NCBI GenBank assembly: GCA_938004025.1
Contig: CALKXC010000463.1
Span: forward strand, 1-8,244
Length of the DNA stretch: 8,244 nt
From: an uncultured Leucothrix sp.
GTDB lineage: Bacteria; Pseudomonadota; Gammaproteobacteria; Thiotrichales; Thiotrichaceae
Direction of reading: 5' to 3'
Both the position numbers and the translations under genes were made by a program. The notes beneath the pieces are model-generated. The model made no database searches, was not told the origin of the DNA, and was given only the letters and a program-made list of their open reading frames with translations. Shown here piece by piece: positions 1 to 6,870 of the stretch. Each line of letters opens with the position of its first letter. Position 1 is the first letter of the stretch.

Positions 1-162
1 AGCACTGCCATGGAACAGAATACTGGTGCTATATATCTCAACTTGCGTAAGTGTCGATTAGTTATTTTCATTATTATACGCTCGTTATTTTTATTATTAA
101 TTTGGGGGTTGATGTTTATACTTTATTAATTAAAAAGCACCCTATATATCGTATCAAGATAA

Positions 163-203
163 ATAAGTGGAACTGTGCTAACTTTTTGATAAGTGGAAAG
201 TGG
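163..203. repeat. Short direct repeats of ATAAGTGGAA / AAGTGG
   Basis: The 10-mer ATAAGTGGAA occurs exactly at 163-172 and again at 189-198, a 26-bp period. A third AAGTGG core follows at 198-203. The spacing is between two and three helical turns, so a repeated protein-binding site upstream of murJ is conceivable, but the motif matches no operator I know and could be chance. Confidence 0.35.
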
Positions 204-246
204 CCTTAGCGTTAGTCGTTTTTTAAACCCTGTTGTTAGAACATGA

Positions 247-275
247 TTGATAGCAGGTTAAATGTTATACCTAAT
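247..275 (+). promoter_or_regulatory. Candidate sigma70-type promoter upstream of murJ
   Basis: A -35-like TTGATA at 247-252 (5 of 6 to TTGACA) is followed after exactly 17 bp by CCTAAT at 270-275 (4 of 6 to TATAAT). If used, it would give a leader of roughly 130 nt before the murJ start. This is inferred from motif matching only, and such matches are common in AT-rich DNA. Confidence 0.3.
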
Positions 276-378
276 TCCTGACTAGTGCAGTTTTATCAGA
301 TTGCTGGTCGTTTGCTTCAGCGCGTTCTTGCTAGCTTTACAGAAAGTATTGAACACTAACTTTTTTATCTAGCTTGTG

Positions 379-384
379 TAGAAT
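379..384 (+). promoter_or_regulatory. Candidate -10 element close to murJ
   Basis: TAGAAT (5 of 6 to TATAAT) is followed by a GC-rich stretch (GCGGGC), the kind of discriminator often seen in growth-rate or ppGpp-responsive promoters. No good -35 hexamer lies 16-18 bp upstream; the nearest TTGAAC (349-354) is 24 bp away, which is too far. Transcription from here would leave a leader of about 20 nt before the murJ ATG. Confidence 0.3.
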
Positions 385-413
385 GCGGGCTCTTTGCATT
401 GTGTTATTAACTT

Positions 414-1970
414 ATGAGTAAACTGTTTCGTTCTGGCGTGATGATCAGCATAATGACGTTAGCATCTCGTATTTTGGGATTAGTAAGAGACTTTGTTTAC
501 GCAAACTACTTTGTAATGGGCAGCGCGATGGATGCCTTTCTTGTGGCGTTTCGCATCCCAAATCTCATGCGGCGTTTGTCAGCAGAAGGGGCTTTTTCAC
601 TCGCCTTCATACCTGTACTGACAGAATACAAAGAGAAGCGCTCGGAAGAAGAGCTTAAAGATTTAATTAATCATGTGTCAGGCATGCTGACCGTTATTCT
701 CTTCAGTATTACTTTGGTTGCAGTGATCGCCGCTCCAATTTTGATGATGATTTTTGCCCCGGGTTTTGAAACTAAACCTGACGCCGAGCCAGAGCTTGCC
801 GCTTATCTTTTAAGAATAACAGCACCCTATATGTTGTTCATTTCGCTTGCCGCTTTTTTTAGTAGCATCTTAAATTCTTTTGGCAATTTTTCGGTTCCTG
901 CATTTACGCCTGTACTGCTGAATGTAATCATGATCTCAGCGGCCATCTGGTGGTCTCCCCATTTTGAGCAACCCGTGGAGGCTTTAGCCTGGGGAGTATT
1001 TATAGGAGGACTTGCTCAAGGTTTATTCCAGTTACCTTATCTACAGCGTCTTGGTCTGATTCCTCGATTCAGCTTTAAAAGGGGACATGAAGGGGTAAGT
1101 CGCATTCTTAAATTGATGGCGCCCGCTTTGGTTGGATCTTCTGCGGCTCAGCTTAATATTACTATTAATACAATGATCGCCTCCTTGCTTGCATCGGGAA
1201 GTATTAGCTGGCTGTATTTCTCGGACCGCTTTGTGGAGTTTCCGCTAGCGTTAATTGGTGTTGCCATCGGTACTGTTATTTTACCAAAGCTATCGGGTGA
1301 TCATGCCAATGCCAAAGGTGGTGATTTTGGTAAAACCCTTGATTGGGCAATGCGCCTTTCTGTTTTAGTGTCGATACCGGCAACTTTAGGATTGATGGTT
1401 TTAGCAATTCCGATTTTAGCGACCGTGATAGATAACGGCGTAAATGGGTGGCGAGATGTCGAAATGGCCAGCATGAGTTTGATGACTTATGCAATCGGTT
1501 TACCTGCTTTTATAATGGTCAAAGTGTTAGCGCCGGGCTTTTACTCACGTCAAGATACTAAAACGCCCGTCAAAATTGGCTTAATTGCAATAGTAGCGAA
1601 CATCGTTTGTAACCTGGCGATTGTATTACCTTGGTATAAATTGGGTTATTTAGGGCCCCACGCCGGTTTAGCTTTATCCACTGCAATATCTGGCTTCGTT
1701 AATGCTGGTTTATTGTTCATAGGGCTCTATAAACTTGGTTTGATTACAGGCACAAAAGGGTGGCCCATCTATCTGACTAAAATCGCTTTAGCTTCAACAA
1801 TCATGGCAACAGCCGTTTGGATGCTTAACCCTGCGGATGCTTGGTGGCAAGCTTCAGGAATTTGGTTGAAAGTATCAGCGTTAGGCGGTTTAGTAATATC
1901 TGCGATGATCGCTTATTTGTTGGCTATACTTCTAATGGGGTTACGGCCTAAGCAGTTGTTGAAGCAATGA
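414..1970 (+). CDS. murJ: MurJ, lipid II flippase (MviN family)
   Basis: Inner-membrane MOP-superfamily transporter that moves the peptidoglycan precursor lipid II to the periplasmic face. The 518-residue length is close to E. coli MurJ (511), and the protein is hydrophobic throughout, consistent with 14 membrane helices. Family landmarks are present: the N-terminal TLASRILGLVRD segment (R19, R25), D40, the IPNLMRRLSAEGAF block (R53, R54), and SDRFVEFP with R272. These line up with the E. coli residues R18, R24, D39, R52 and R270 implicated in function. The late VKVLAPGFYSRQDTKTPVKI motif is also typical. The ATG at 414 is the first possible start because an in-frame TAA lies at 408-410. No Shine-Dalgarno is obvious. 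The stop overlaps the next start (ATGA), which suggests translational coupling. In many relatives murJ is followed by ribF; here it is not. Confidence 0.97.
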   Translation: MSKLFRSGVMISIMTLASRILGLVRDFVYANYFVMGSAMDAFLVAFRIPNLMRRLSAEGAFSLAFIPVLTEYKEKRSEEELKDLINHVSGMLTVILFSITLVAVIAAPILMMIFAPGFETKPDAEPELAAYLLRITAPYMLFISLAAFFSSILNSFGNFSVPAFTPVLLNVIMISAAIWWSPHFEQPVEALAWGVFIGGLAQGLFQLPYLQRLGLIPRFSFKRGHEGVSRILKLMAPALVGSSAAQLNITINTMIASLLASGSISWLYFSDRFVEFPLALIGVAIGTVILPKLSGDHANAKGGDFGKTLDWAMRLSVLVSIPATLGLMVLAIPILATVIDNGVNGWRDVEMASMSLMTYAIGLPAFIMVKVLAPGFYSRQDTKTPVKIGLIAIVANIVCNLAIVLPWYKLGYLGPHAGLALSTAISGFVNAGLLFIGLYKLGLITGTKGWPIYLTKIALASTIMATAVWMLNPADAWWQASGIWLKVSALGGLVISAMIAYLLAILLMGLRPKQLLKQ

Positions 1971-3334
1971 AGTCACCTCTAACTAAAGTATTTTCTGGGT
2001 TGATTGTCCTCTTGCTAGTTTGGGCAGGGACAAGCTGGTGGCTAGCAGATAAGTCGAAGCAACACTTCGCAATGGCGATTCAAACAATCCAAGAGAGCAG
2101 CGCGGGTTCATTTCTTGAGGCAGAGTTGCTGAGTCATGATGATTCCTTCTTAGGATCAAGCAGTGTCGTTAAACTGATTCCAACATCACCGCTGATTGAT
2201 GAAAGTATAGAATCGCAGCGGTTTTTGCTTAAAAAATCTAATGGCCCAATTTTTATCAATCAAGAGGGCGTACAGTTTGGCATTTCACGTTGGGAACTAA
2301 GCATAATAGAAACCGATGCAAATTCTGCAGAGCAATTATTGGGGAATGCAATCGTTAGTTTTTCTGAAACACTTGATTTAACGATTAAAAAGCTTTCCCT
2401 AACAGTCGCTAACTGGAGCTTTAAGCAAGTGGCGGTTGCTGGAACATTAGACTTTACCAGCGCTAGTTTTGATATCGAAGCAGATGTTTTTGGCTTGGCT
2501 TATCGACATCCTCAATTTTTACTAAGTTTTACAGAGGTTATGCTGGAAGCCAGCAGTAAAAACGTGAATGAATCGCCAGTCATCACTACACAAATAGCGC
2601 TCAATACTCATCAAGGAGAGCTGTCTTTGCGAGATCAACAAAAAAGAATTCCGTTTACTCTACAGAGTAATGGCTCAATCTGGGCTAAAAATGATACATT
2701 AAGCGGAGATTTGCAAATAATGTCCGCTAGTGACGAACGGTTTAAATCAAATAGTACGTTAGGCTCTGAAAAAACCGATGATTTAGTCTTGGACCTGACG
2801 CTGCAATTTAGAGAGCTTTTAACTGATGGTCTCTGGCAAGCGGTTGAAACTCAGTCGGAAGTGTTCAGTTTGTTACAGCAAGCCGAATGGGCTATGGATG
2901 ATATTGAGACCCCCGAGCAGCAAGATTTTCTGAGATCTTTATTTTTGGAGGCGAGCAGAATTTCGCTTGCTCAGCTAGAGGATCCTTTGGGTCCAATGCT
3001 AATTGCTGACCGTAGTAAACTAGCGACGAAAGTCAATGTGAGTCAGGCGAATAGTGATTTGTCGAGCCAGTTTACCTTAGGTGGCTTATCGAGTGGGGCA
3101 GTTGATAAGCCAATGCTGGTATTGAAAGGTGAAATGAAAGTGAATCGGCAAATGTTGAATGAGCAGACTCGAACTCTTTTCGATAGGTGGTCTAATAGAC
3201 GTTGGTTCCGCCAGTACGAAACAGAATTTGAGACGGACGTTGCTATAAGGAATCAACGGCTACTGCTCAATAATTTTCTTGTGTCCGTCGAGGGTCTTGA
3301 GGCTGAACTTAGTCAGGCAATGACAGACCAATAG
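1967..3334 (+). CDS. DUF945/YdgA-like membrane-anchored periplasmic protein
   Basis: A 455-residue protein with one N-terminal membrane segment (about residues 7-25, preceded by K2 and K7) and no later hydrophobic helix, so most of it should lie in the periplasm anchored to the inner membrane. The overall plan resembles the DUF945 (YdgA/YihF) family: an N-terminal anchor ending in a Trp-rich, Lys-containing stretch, a long beta-rich body, and a C-terminal segment NQRLLLNNFLVSVEGLE like the family's ending where a short residue-to-strand motif precedes the terminus. Length is near that of E. coli YdgA (about 500). The molecular function of that family is unknown to me. The start overlaps the murJ stop by 4 bp (ATGA), so it is probably translated with murJ, which points to an envelope role. 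No catalytic motif is visible. The family assignment is from remembered similarity and is moderate. Confidence 0.6.
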   Translation: MKSPLTKVFSGLIVLLLVWAGTSWWLADKSKQHFAMAIQTIQESSAGSFLEAELLSHDDSFLGSSSVVKLIPTSPLIDESIESQRFLLKKSNGPIFINQEGVQFGISRWELSIIETDANSAEQLLGNAIVSFSETLDLTIKKLSLTVANWSFKQVAVAGTLDFTSASFDIEADVFGLAYRHPQFLLSFTEVMLEASSKNVNESPVITTQIALNTHQGELSLRDQQKRIPFTLQSNGSIWAKNDTLSGDLQIMSASDERFKSNSTLGSEKTDDLVLDLTLQFRELLTDGLWQAVETQSEVFSLLQQAEWAMDDIETPEQQDFLRSLFLEASRISLAQLEDPLGPMLIADRSKLATKVNVSQANSDLSSQFTLGGLSSGAVDKPMLVLKGEMKVNRQMLNEQTRTLFDRWSNRRWFRQYETEFETDVAIRNQRLLLNNFLVSVEGLEAELSQAMTDQ

Positions 3335-3365
3335 ATAAACCTAAACAACTAAATAGATCAATAAT

Positions 3366-4622
3366 ATGAGAATTCAAAGTAAGGTAAAAGGATGGATCCA
3401 AGGGTTCTTGGCTATCGTGGTTTTATGTGCAACATCATCGTCTTACGCAGCGGTTTGGCCCACTCAGAATCAATGGAATATGGCATGGGAAAAGAAATAT
3501 CAAGAATGGGTTGCTGAAAATATGACAACGGATTTTTTTATGAATCCGCAAAAACCTGTCTATTATAAAATTGCTCATGACTGTGCTGATTCTATTTACT
3601 TTATGCGGATGGCGTTTGCTTATGAGAACAAGCTACCTTTTGCAATCAACAACATCATGAAGAAAGGTAAGTTACTTTCTAATGATATGCGTAATTGGGA
3701 TCGTGAAAATCAAGTAAACCGCGTTAGAAAGTTCATGCAATACGTGGCTGATAGAGTAGGGACTAGAAGTTTGCATCTTGATACTTATCCTGTGGCTTTA
3801 GCCGATATTAAAGCGGGGGACCTTTACGTTCAGCCTGGCGCACACTCTTATATTATTACTGGAATTACTGATACAGGGGTTACCTCGATTGTCAGTTCCA
3901 CAACGCCGGCGTCTCCTAAGCACATGGTTCGACTGTTTGCTTATCCATTTTTTATCCCACAGGATAAAGCTAAAATGCGTGATGGTTATCGTCGATTTAA
4001 GTGGCCTCAAAATATCAAGAAAGCGATGCAGCAGCAGCCGGGTTACAGCAATGAGCAATACGTTGTCGCGGAAAAAGTAAATTATAACTACGTTGCCTTT
4101 ACTGACATCATTGCTAAACAATTACGTCGTCGCGCAGAACCTCTTCAGGAAAAGACGACTCGAGTACTTTATGGGCTTTGCGCCTTTGCCAAAGAGCGCG
4201 TTAATTATGTTAATGATGGCCTTAATCAACTGCGCAGAATTCGTGCTGGTGGTCGTCAGTGTATGAACCGCACTGAGTACGATTATTATTCAACGCCTTC
4301 ACGCGACAAGCGCTTAAAAATGTACTTTAACGAAGTAGAAAAAATTGCCTATGCCGGTGGAGCGCTGAGGAGAGATGAAGTGTCAATAGAGTTGCTGGCG
4401 CGCGCGATTTTTCATCCGCAAATTCCTAATCATCTGAACGCTGAGTTGGACCGCTTTTGTGGCTTGGCAGCCTATCCTACTAATCAGAATAAATTCATCA
4501 ATTTACGTCAATTGTGGAGCAATCTTAAGGCCGGTAAGGTATCATCCGACCCCCACGCTAGCATCGCTAATCGTTGGGGTTTAGGCGCTACAAATCACCG
4601 GGCAACTTGTCCAACTTACTAA
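3366..4622 (+). CDS. Secreted protein with Cys/His hydrolase-like N-terminal domain, function unknown
   Basis: A 418-residue protein I do not recognise by name. Residues 1-28 are a Sec-type signal peptide: basic start (R2, K6, K8), hydrophobic core about 11-21, and a SYA|A cleavage site after about A28. C21 has Leu before it, so it is not a good lipobox. The mature N-terminal part has HDCADSIYFMRMAFAYENK (C73 at the start of a helix) and later ADIKAGDLYVQPGAHSYIIT (H160). A Cys on a helix followed by GD-L and then an His-bearing strand is the layout of NlpC/P60/CHAP-type papain-fold enzymes, so a peptidase or amidase acting in the periplasm is plausible but inferred. Residues from about 200 are rich in Arg, Lys and Tyr and include a DGYRRFKWP motif and four further cysteines (272, 299, 365, 415) that could form disulfides. 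It lies 31 bp after the DUF945-like gene with no terminator between, and has no evident Shine-Dalgarno. Confidence 0.75.
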   Translation: MRIQSKVKGWIQGFLAIVVLCATSSSYAAVWPTQNQWNMAWEKKYQEWVAENMTTDFFMNPQKPVYYKIAHDCADSIYFMRMAFAYENKLPFAINNIMKKGKLLSNDMRNWDRENQVNRVRKFMQYVADRVGTRSLHLDTYPVALADIKAGDLYVQPGAHSYIITGITDTGVTSIVSSTTPASPKHMVRLFAYPFFIPQDKAKMRDGYRRFKWPQNIKKAMQQQPGYSNEQYVVAEKVNYNYVAFTDIIAKQLRRRAEPLQEKTTRVLYGLCAFAKERVNYVNDGLNQLRRIRAGGRQCMNRTEYDYYSTPSRDKRLKMYFNEVEKIAYAGGALRRDEVSIELLARAIFHPQIPNHLNAELDRFCGLAAYPTNQNKFINLRQLWSNLKAGKVSSDPHASIANRWGLGATNHRATCPTY

Positions 4623-4643
4623 AGATTGAGATAGAGACGTAAT

Positions 4644-5969
4644 ATGGGAAAACGCAGGGCACCTCGGCCTCCACAAACACCTGTTGAGGCAGTTATTGAA
4701 TCGATGAGCCTGGAAGGTAAGGGCATCACCCATATCGATGGTAAAGCGGTATTTGTCGGTGGCGCGCTCCCTGGCGAAAAAGTCATGTTTAAATACACGG
4801 CTATTAATCGCAAATTCGACGAAGCTTACGTCTCAGAAGTGCTTGAAGCATCCGAAGATCGTGTTGAGCCAGGGTGCTCGCACTTTCAAATCTGCGGTGG
4901 TTGCAGCATGCAGCATATGGCCGTTGAAAATCAGATCCATCATAAGCAAAAAGCGATGTTGGATGCTTTGGAGCATATCGGCAAAGTTAAACCAGAAACA
5001 GTGTTTGAGCCAATGGTTGGTGAGCCGTGGGGCTATCGCCGAAAAGCGCGGTTAGGTGTTCGCCATGTGCGTAAGAAAAATAAAGTACTTGTAGGTTTTA
5101 GAGAACGCTCGGGTGGTTTTTTAGCGGATATTGATAGTTGCAAGGTTTTACATCCGTCAGTGGGTGAAAAGCTTGTCGATTTTCAAACGTTAATTATCCA
5201 GATGGACGCAAAAGAGACTATCCCTCAAATTGAAGTGGCTGTGGGTGATGCAGCGACAGCGCTTGTTTTTCGGCACTTAGAACCCCTCACTGATGCTGAT
5301 CAGCAGCTATTAATTGACTTTGGTAAAGCGCATGATTTTCAGATTTATTTGCAGCCAAAGGGACCAACGACGGTTCATTGTATTTGGCCTGAAAACCCAG
5401 GCTTGTTTTACGAGCATCCAGAGTTTGATACGAAGGTTGCATTTGGCCCGCAAGATTTCTTTCAGGTCAACAGCAGCATTAATCGTAAAATGGTACCCAG
5501 AGCCGTCGATTTATTAGCACTAGATGGCTCACAAAAAGTACTCGATCTGTTTTGTGGATTAGGCAATTTCACGCTGCCAATCGCTAAGAACGCGGCTGAG
5601 GTTGTTGGTGTTGAAGGCGATATTGTTATGGTTCAACGAGCGAAGCAAACAGCGCTCGATAATAGTGTTTCAAATACAAGCTATTATGCGTTTGATTTAA
5701 CGTCTGACGTTCAAAATGAGCCTTGGATGAAGCAGCAGTATGATCGTATTTTGCTTGATCCACCAAGGTCAGGGGCTAAAGAGGTGATTGAGCATTTTGG
5801 AAAGCTCAAAGCAGAGCGCATTGTCTATGTTTCTTGTCATCCCGGCACGTTGGCACGTGACGCTGATGAGCTTGTGAATAAACAAGGTTACCGATTGGTC
5901 GGTGCAGGTGTTATGGATATGTTCCCACATACAGCGCATGTTGAATCGATTGCAGTGTTTGAGCGATAG
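4644..5969 (+). CDS. rlmD: RlmD, 23S rRNA (uracil-1939-C5) methyltransferase
   Basis: Cytoplasmic SAM-dependent enzyme (formerly RumA) making m5U at position 1939 of 23S rRNA. The 441 residues are close to E. coli RlmD (433). Visible in order: a TRAM RNA-binding domain (about 13-70, with MSLEGKGITHIDGKAVFV), the [4Fe-4S] cysteines C78, C84, C87 and C166 (CSHFQICGGC then DSC), a central RNA-binding region, then the Rossmann methyltransferase with FGPQDFFQVN (267-276), the SAM loop DLFCGLGNFT (301-310), LLDPPRSG (370-377) and the nucleophile loop YVSCHPGTLARD with catalytic C398. The C-terminal HVESIAVFER places E434 where the family has its general base. The U54 tRNA enzyme TrmA lacks the TRAM domain and iron-sulfur cysteines, which favours RlmD over TrmA; RlmC is smaller. 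It starts 21 bp after the previous gene with a weak AGAGA ribosome binding site (4633-4637). rlmD often sits beside relA in relatives; not here. Confidence 0.95.
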   Translation: MGKRRAPRPPQTPVEAVIESMSLEGKGITHIDGKAVFVGGALPGEKVMFKYTAINRKFDEAYVSEVLEASEDRVEPGCSHFQICGGCSMQHMAVENQIHHKQKAMLDALEHIGKVKPETVFEPMVGEPWGYRRKARLGVRHVRKKNKVLVGFRERSGGFLADIDSCKVLHPSVGEKLVDFQTLIIQMDAKETIPQIEVAVGDAATALVFRHLEPLTDADQQLLIDFGKAHDFQIYLQPKGPTTVHCIWPENPGLFYEHPEFDTKVAFGPQDFFQVNSSINRKMVPRAVDLLALDGSQKVLDLFCGLGNFTLPIAKNAAEVVGVEGDIVMVQRAKQTALDNSVSNTSYYAFDLTSDVQNEPWMKQQYDRILLDPPRSGAKEVIEHFGKLKAERIVYVSCHPGTLARDADELVNKQGYRLVGAGVMDMFPHTAHVESIAVFER

Positions 5970-6002
5970 ATTTGTTCAGCTTGGGTTTATAAAATATAGC
6001 TT

Positions 6003-6032
6003 TTAATGTAGGTCTAGGGGTTAATGTATACT
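6003..6032 (+). promoter_or_regulatory. Candidate promoter for exbB-exbD-msbA
   Basis: TATACT at 6027-6032 matches the -10 consensus at 5 of 6 positions and is directly preceded by TG. The best -35 at suitable distance is the weak TTAATG at 6003-6008 (18-bp spacer), and AT-rich DNA lies just upstream (5987-6000), which could act as an UP-like element. A start near 6039 would give a leader of about 100 nt. This is motif matching only. Confidence 0.4.
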
Positions 6033-6076
6033 GCAAACGGTTACGTTGGTAAAACCATGTTGTGGAATTTAGAGTA

Positions 6077-6094
6077 AGAGCCAGTTTTGGTTCT
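6077..6094 (+). repeat. Small stem-loop in the exbB leader
   Basis: AGAGCCA (6077-6083) can pair with TGGTTCT (6088-6094) across a GTTT loop, a 7-bp stem with one G-U pair in RNA. No T-run follows directly, so it does not look like an intrinsic terminator. It would lie in the leader if the upstream promoter candidate is used. Confidence 0.3.
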
Positions 6095-6126
6095 GTACCT
6101 GTCCGAAAAGTTATTATTATAAAAAA

Positions 6127-6132
6127 AGAAGG
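6127..6132 (+). promoter_or_regulatory. Ribosome binding site of exbB
   Basis: AGAAGG lies 6 nt before the ATG at 6139 and follows a run of seven A residues. It is the strongest Shine-Dalgarno in the window together with that of msbA and supports the chosen exbB start. Confidence 0.7.
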
Positions 6133-6138
6133 CCAGAT

Positions 6139-6870
6139 ATGTTTGAATATATTGCAGCAGGTGGAATTTTAATTATTCCCATCATGCTTTGCTCAGTTGT
6201 TGCTACCGCAATTATCATTGCTTTGTTTCTTAAGCTCAGCAAAAAGAAGGTCGTGCCTGAAGGGGTTGCCGATACGGCATATAAACTTGCAGTCTCTGGT
6301 AAAATGACCCCGCAGCATATCAATCAGATCCGGGAAGGGTCTTCGCTTGGAAAAGTCCTTGCCGCTGGCCTAGACAGTGTTGATCAACCCCGTCATTTGA
6401 TGAAAACCAATATTGAAGAAACGGGACGACATGTTATCCATGAGATGGATAAATACATGACTACGCTTGGTACCATAGCTGCAATTGCCCCATTGTTGGG
6501 ATTATTGGGTACGGTTGTTGGTATGATCAGCGTTTTTAGTGTGATCACTAGTCAAGGTGTTGGAAACCCAACCGAGCTTGCGGGTGGAATTTCACAGGCC
6601 CTTATTACAACGGCTGCTGGTATCTCGGTCGCGGTACCTGCTTTAATTTTTCACCGTTTCTTTCGCAGTAAAATTACTGATTTAGCTATCGAAATGGAAA
6701 AGTCTTCAATGAGGCTTGTTGATGTTGTTGCGAATGCTTCGCCACAAAAGCGCCCTGCGGCTGTAGCGGCGGCGAACCAACCTGCGCCGGCGGCAAGTGG
6801 CTCTGAAAAAGCGATGGCAGCTGTCCGAGCGGCAAAAATGAAGAAAACTAGTGTGGGCGGTGTGGGATGA
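6139..6870 (+). CDS. exbB: ExbB/TolQ/MotA-family proton channel subunit
   Basis: Inner-membrane subunit that assembles as a pentamer around ExbD and couples proton flow to work on a partner. In 243 residues there are three membrane segments: about 8-32, 110-136 and 152-174, with a cytoplasmic loop between the first two. The second carries TLGTIAAIAPLLGLLGTVVG and the third GGISQALITTAAG followed by VPALIFHRFF, the diagnostic family blocks. Where E. coli ExbB and TolQ have GIAEAL with an important Glu, this protein has Gln (Q153); T157/T158 are kept. After about residue 199 there is an Ala/Pro/Lys-rich tail of about 45 residues (QKRPAAVAAANQPAP...), likely disordered and cytoplasmic, which is not part of the conserved core. 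It overlaps exbD by ATGA and precedes msbA. ExbB is preferred to TolQ because no tolA, tolB or pal is adjacent, but the partner is not visible. Confidence 0.88.
   Translation: MFEYIAAGGILIIPIMLCSVVATAIIIALFLKLSKKKVVPEGVADTAYKLAVSGKMTPQHINQIREGSSLGKVLAAGLDSVDQPRHLMKTNIEETGRHVIHEMDKYMTTLGTIAAIAPLLGLLGTVVGMISVFSVITSQGVGNPTELAGGISQALITTAAGISVAVPALIFHRFFRSKITDLAIEMEKSSMRLVDVVANASPQKRPAAVAAANQPAPAASGSEKAMAAVRAAKMKKTSVGGVG

Larger units (their letters stand above)
1..413. other. Intergenic region upstream of murJ, no convincing gene
   Basis: This AT-rich stretch has stops in all frames and no recognisable protein. One + frame is open from the left edge to a TAA at 127-129 (an ATG at 10 would give 39 residues, the later part hydrophobic), and one - strand frame is open from an ATG at 71 leftwards off the window (about 23 residues visible). 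Neither has a clear ribosome binding site, and AT-rich DNA readily gives such hydrophobic translations. In many gammaproteobacteria rpsT lies divergently upstream of murJ (general knowledge); no rpsT-like sequence is present here. The region contains weak promoter-like motifs and a repeated AAGTGG motif, listed separately. Confidence 0.6.
5970..6138. other. Intergenic gap between rlmD and exbB
   Basis: This 169-bp gap is the only sizeable break between genes after position 414 and probably separates two transcription units. I see no GC-rich hairpin with a T-run that would be a clear intrinsic terminator for the rlmD unit. It does contain a promoter candidate, a small stem-loop and an AT-rich run leading into the exbB ribosome binding site. 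Confidence 0.6.

Noticed and set aside
206..226. Possible terminator ending in a T-run (TTTTTT near 220-225)
   Set aside because: No stem of useful length can be formed directly before the T-run, so it does not qualify as an intrinsic terminator.
3383..3428. Lipoprotein signal (VVLC at residues 18-21) in the secreted protein
   Set aside because: The residue before Cys is Leu, not Gly, Ala or Ser, and a good signal peptidase I site (SYA|A) lies a few residues later.
3798..4121. 107-codon open frame on the - strand
   Set aside because: It lies wholly inside the well-supported secreted-protein gene on the + strand, its translation is Arg/Ser/Leu-rich with no family resemblance, and no ribosome binding site or promoter supports it.
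4738..5055. 105-codon open frame on the + strand inside rlmD
   Set aside because: It is a shifted-frame shadow of rlmD, which shows all expected TRAM and iron-sulfur motifs across the same bases in its own frame.
5987..6005. AT-only inverted repeat (TAAAA ... TTTTA) after rlmD as a terminator
   Set aside because: The stem is short and entirely A-T and lacks a GC-rich core, so it would not be stable; it is better read as AT-rich DNA upstream of a promoter candidate.
6117..6323. Antisense frame over the start of exbB
   Set aside because: It overlaps the conserved N-terminus and ribosome binding site of exbB and encodes nothing recognisable.
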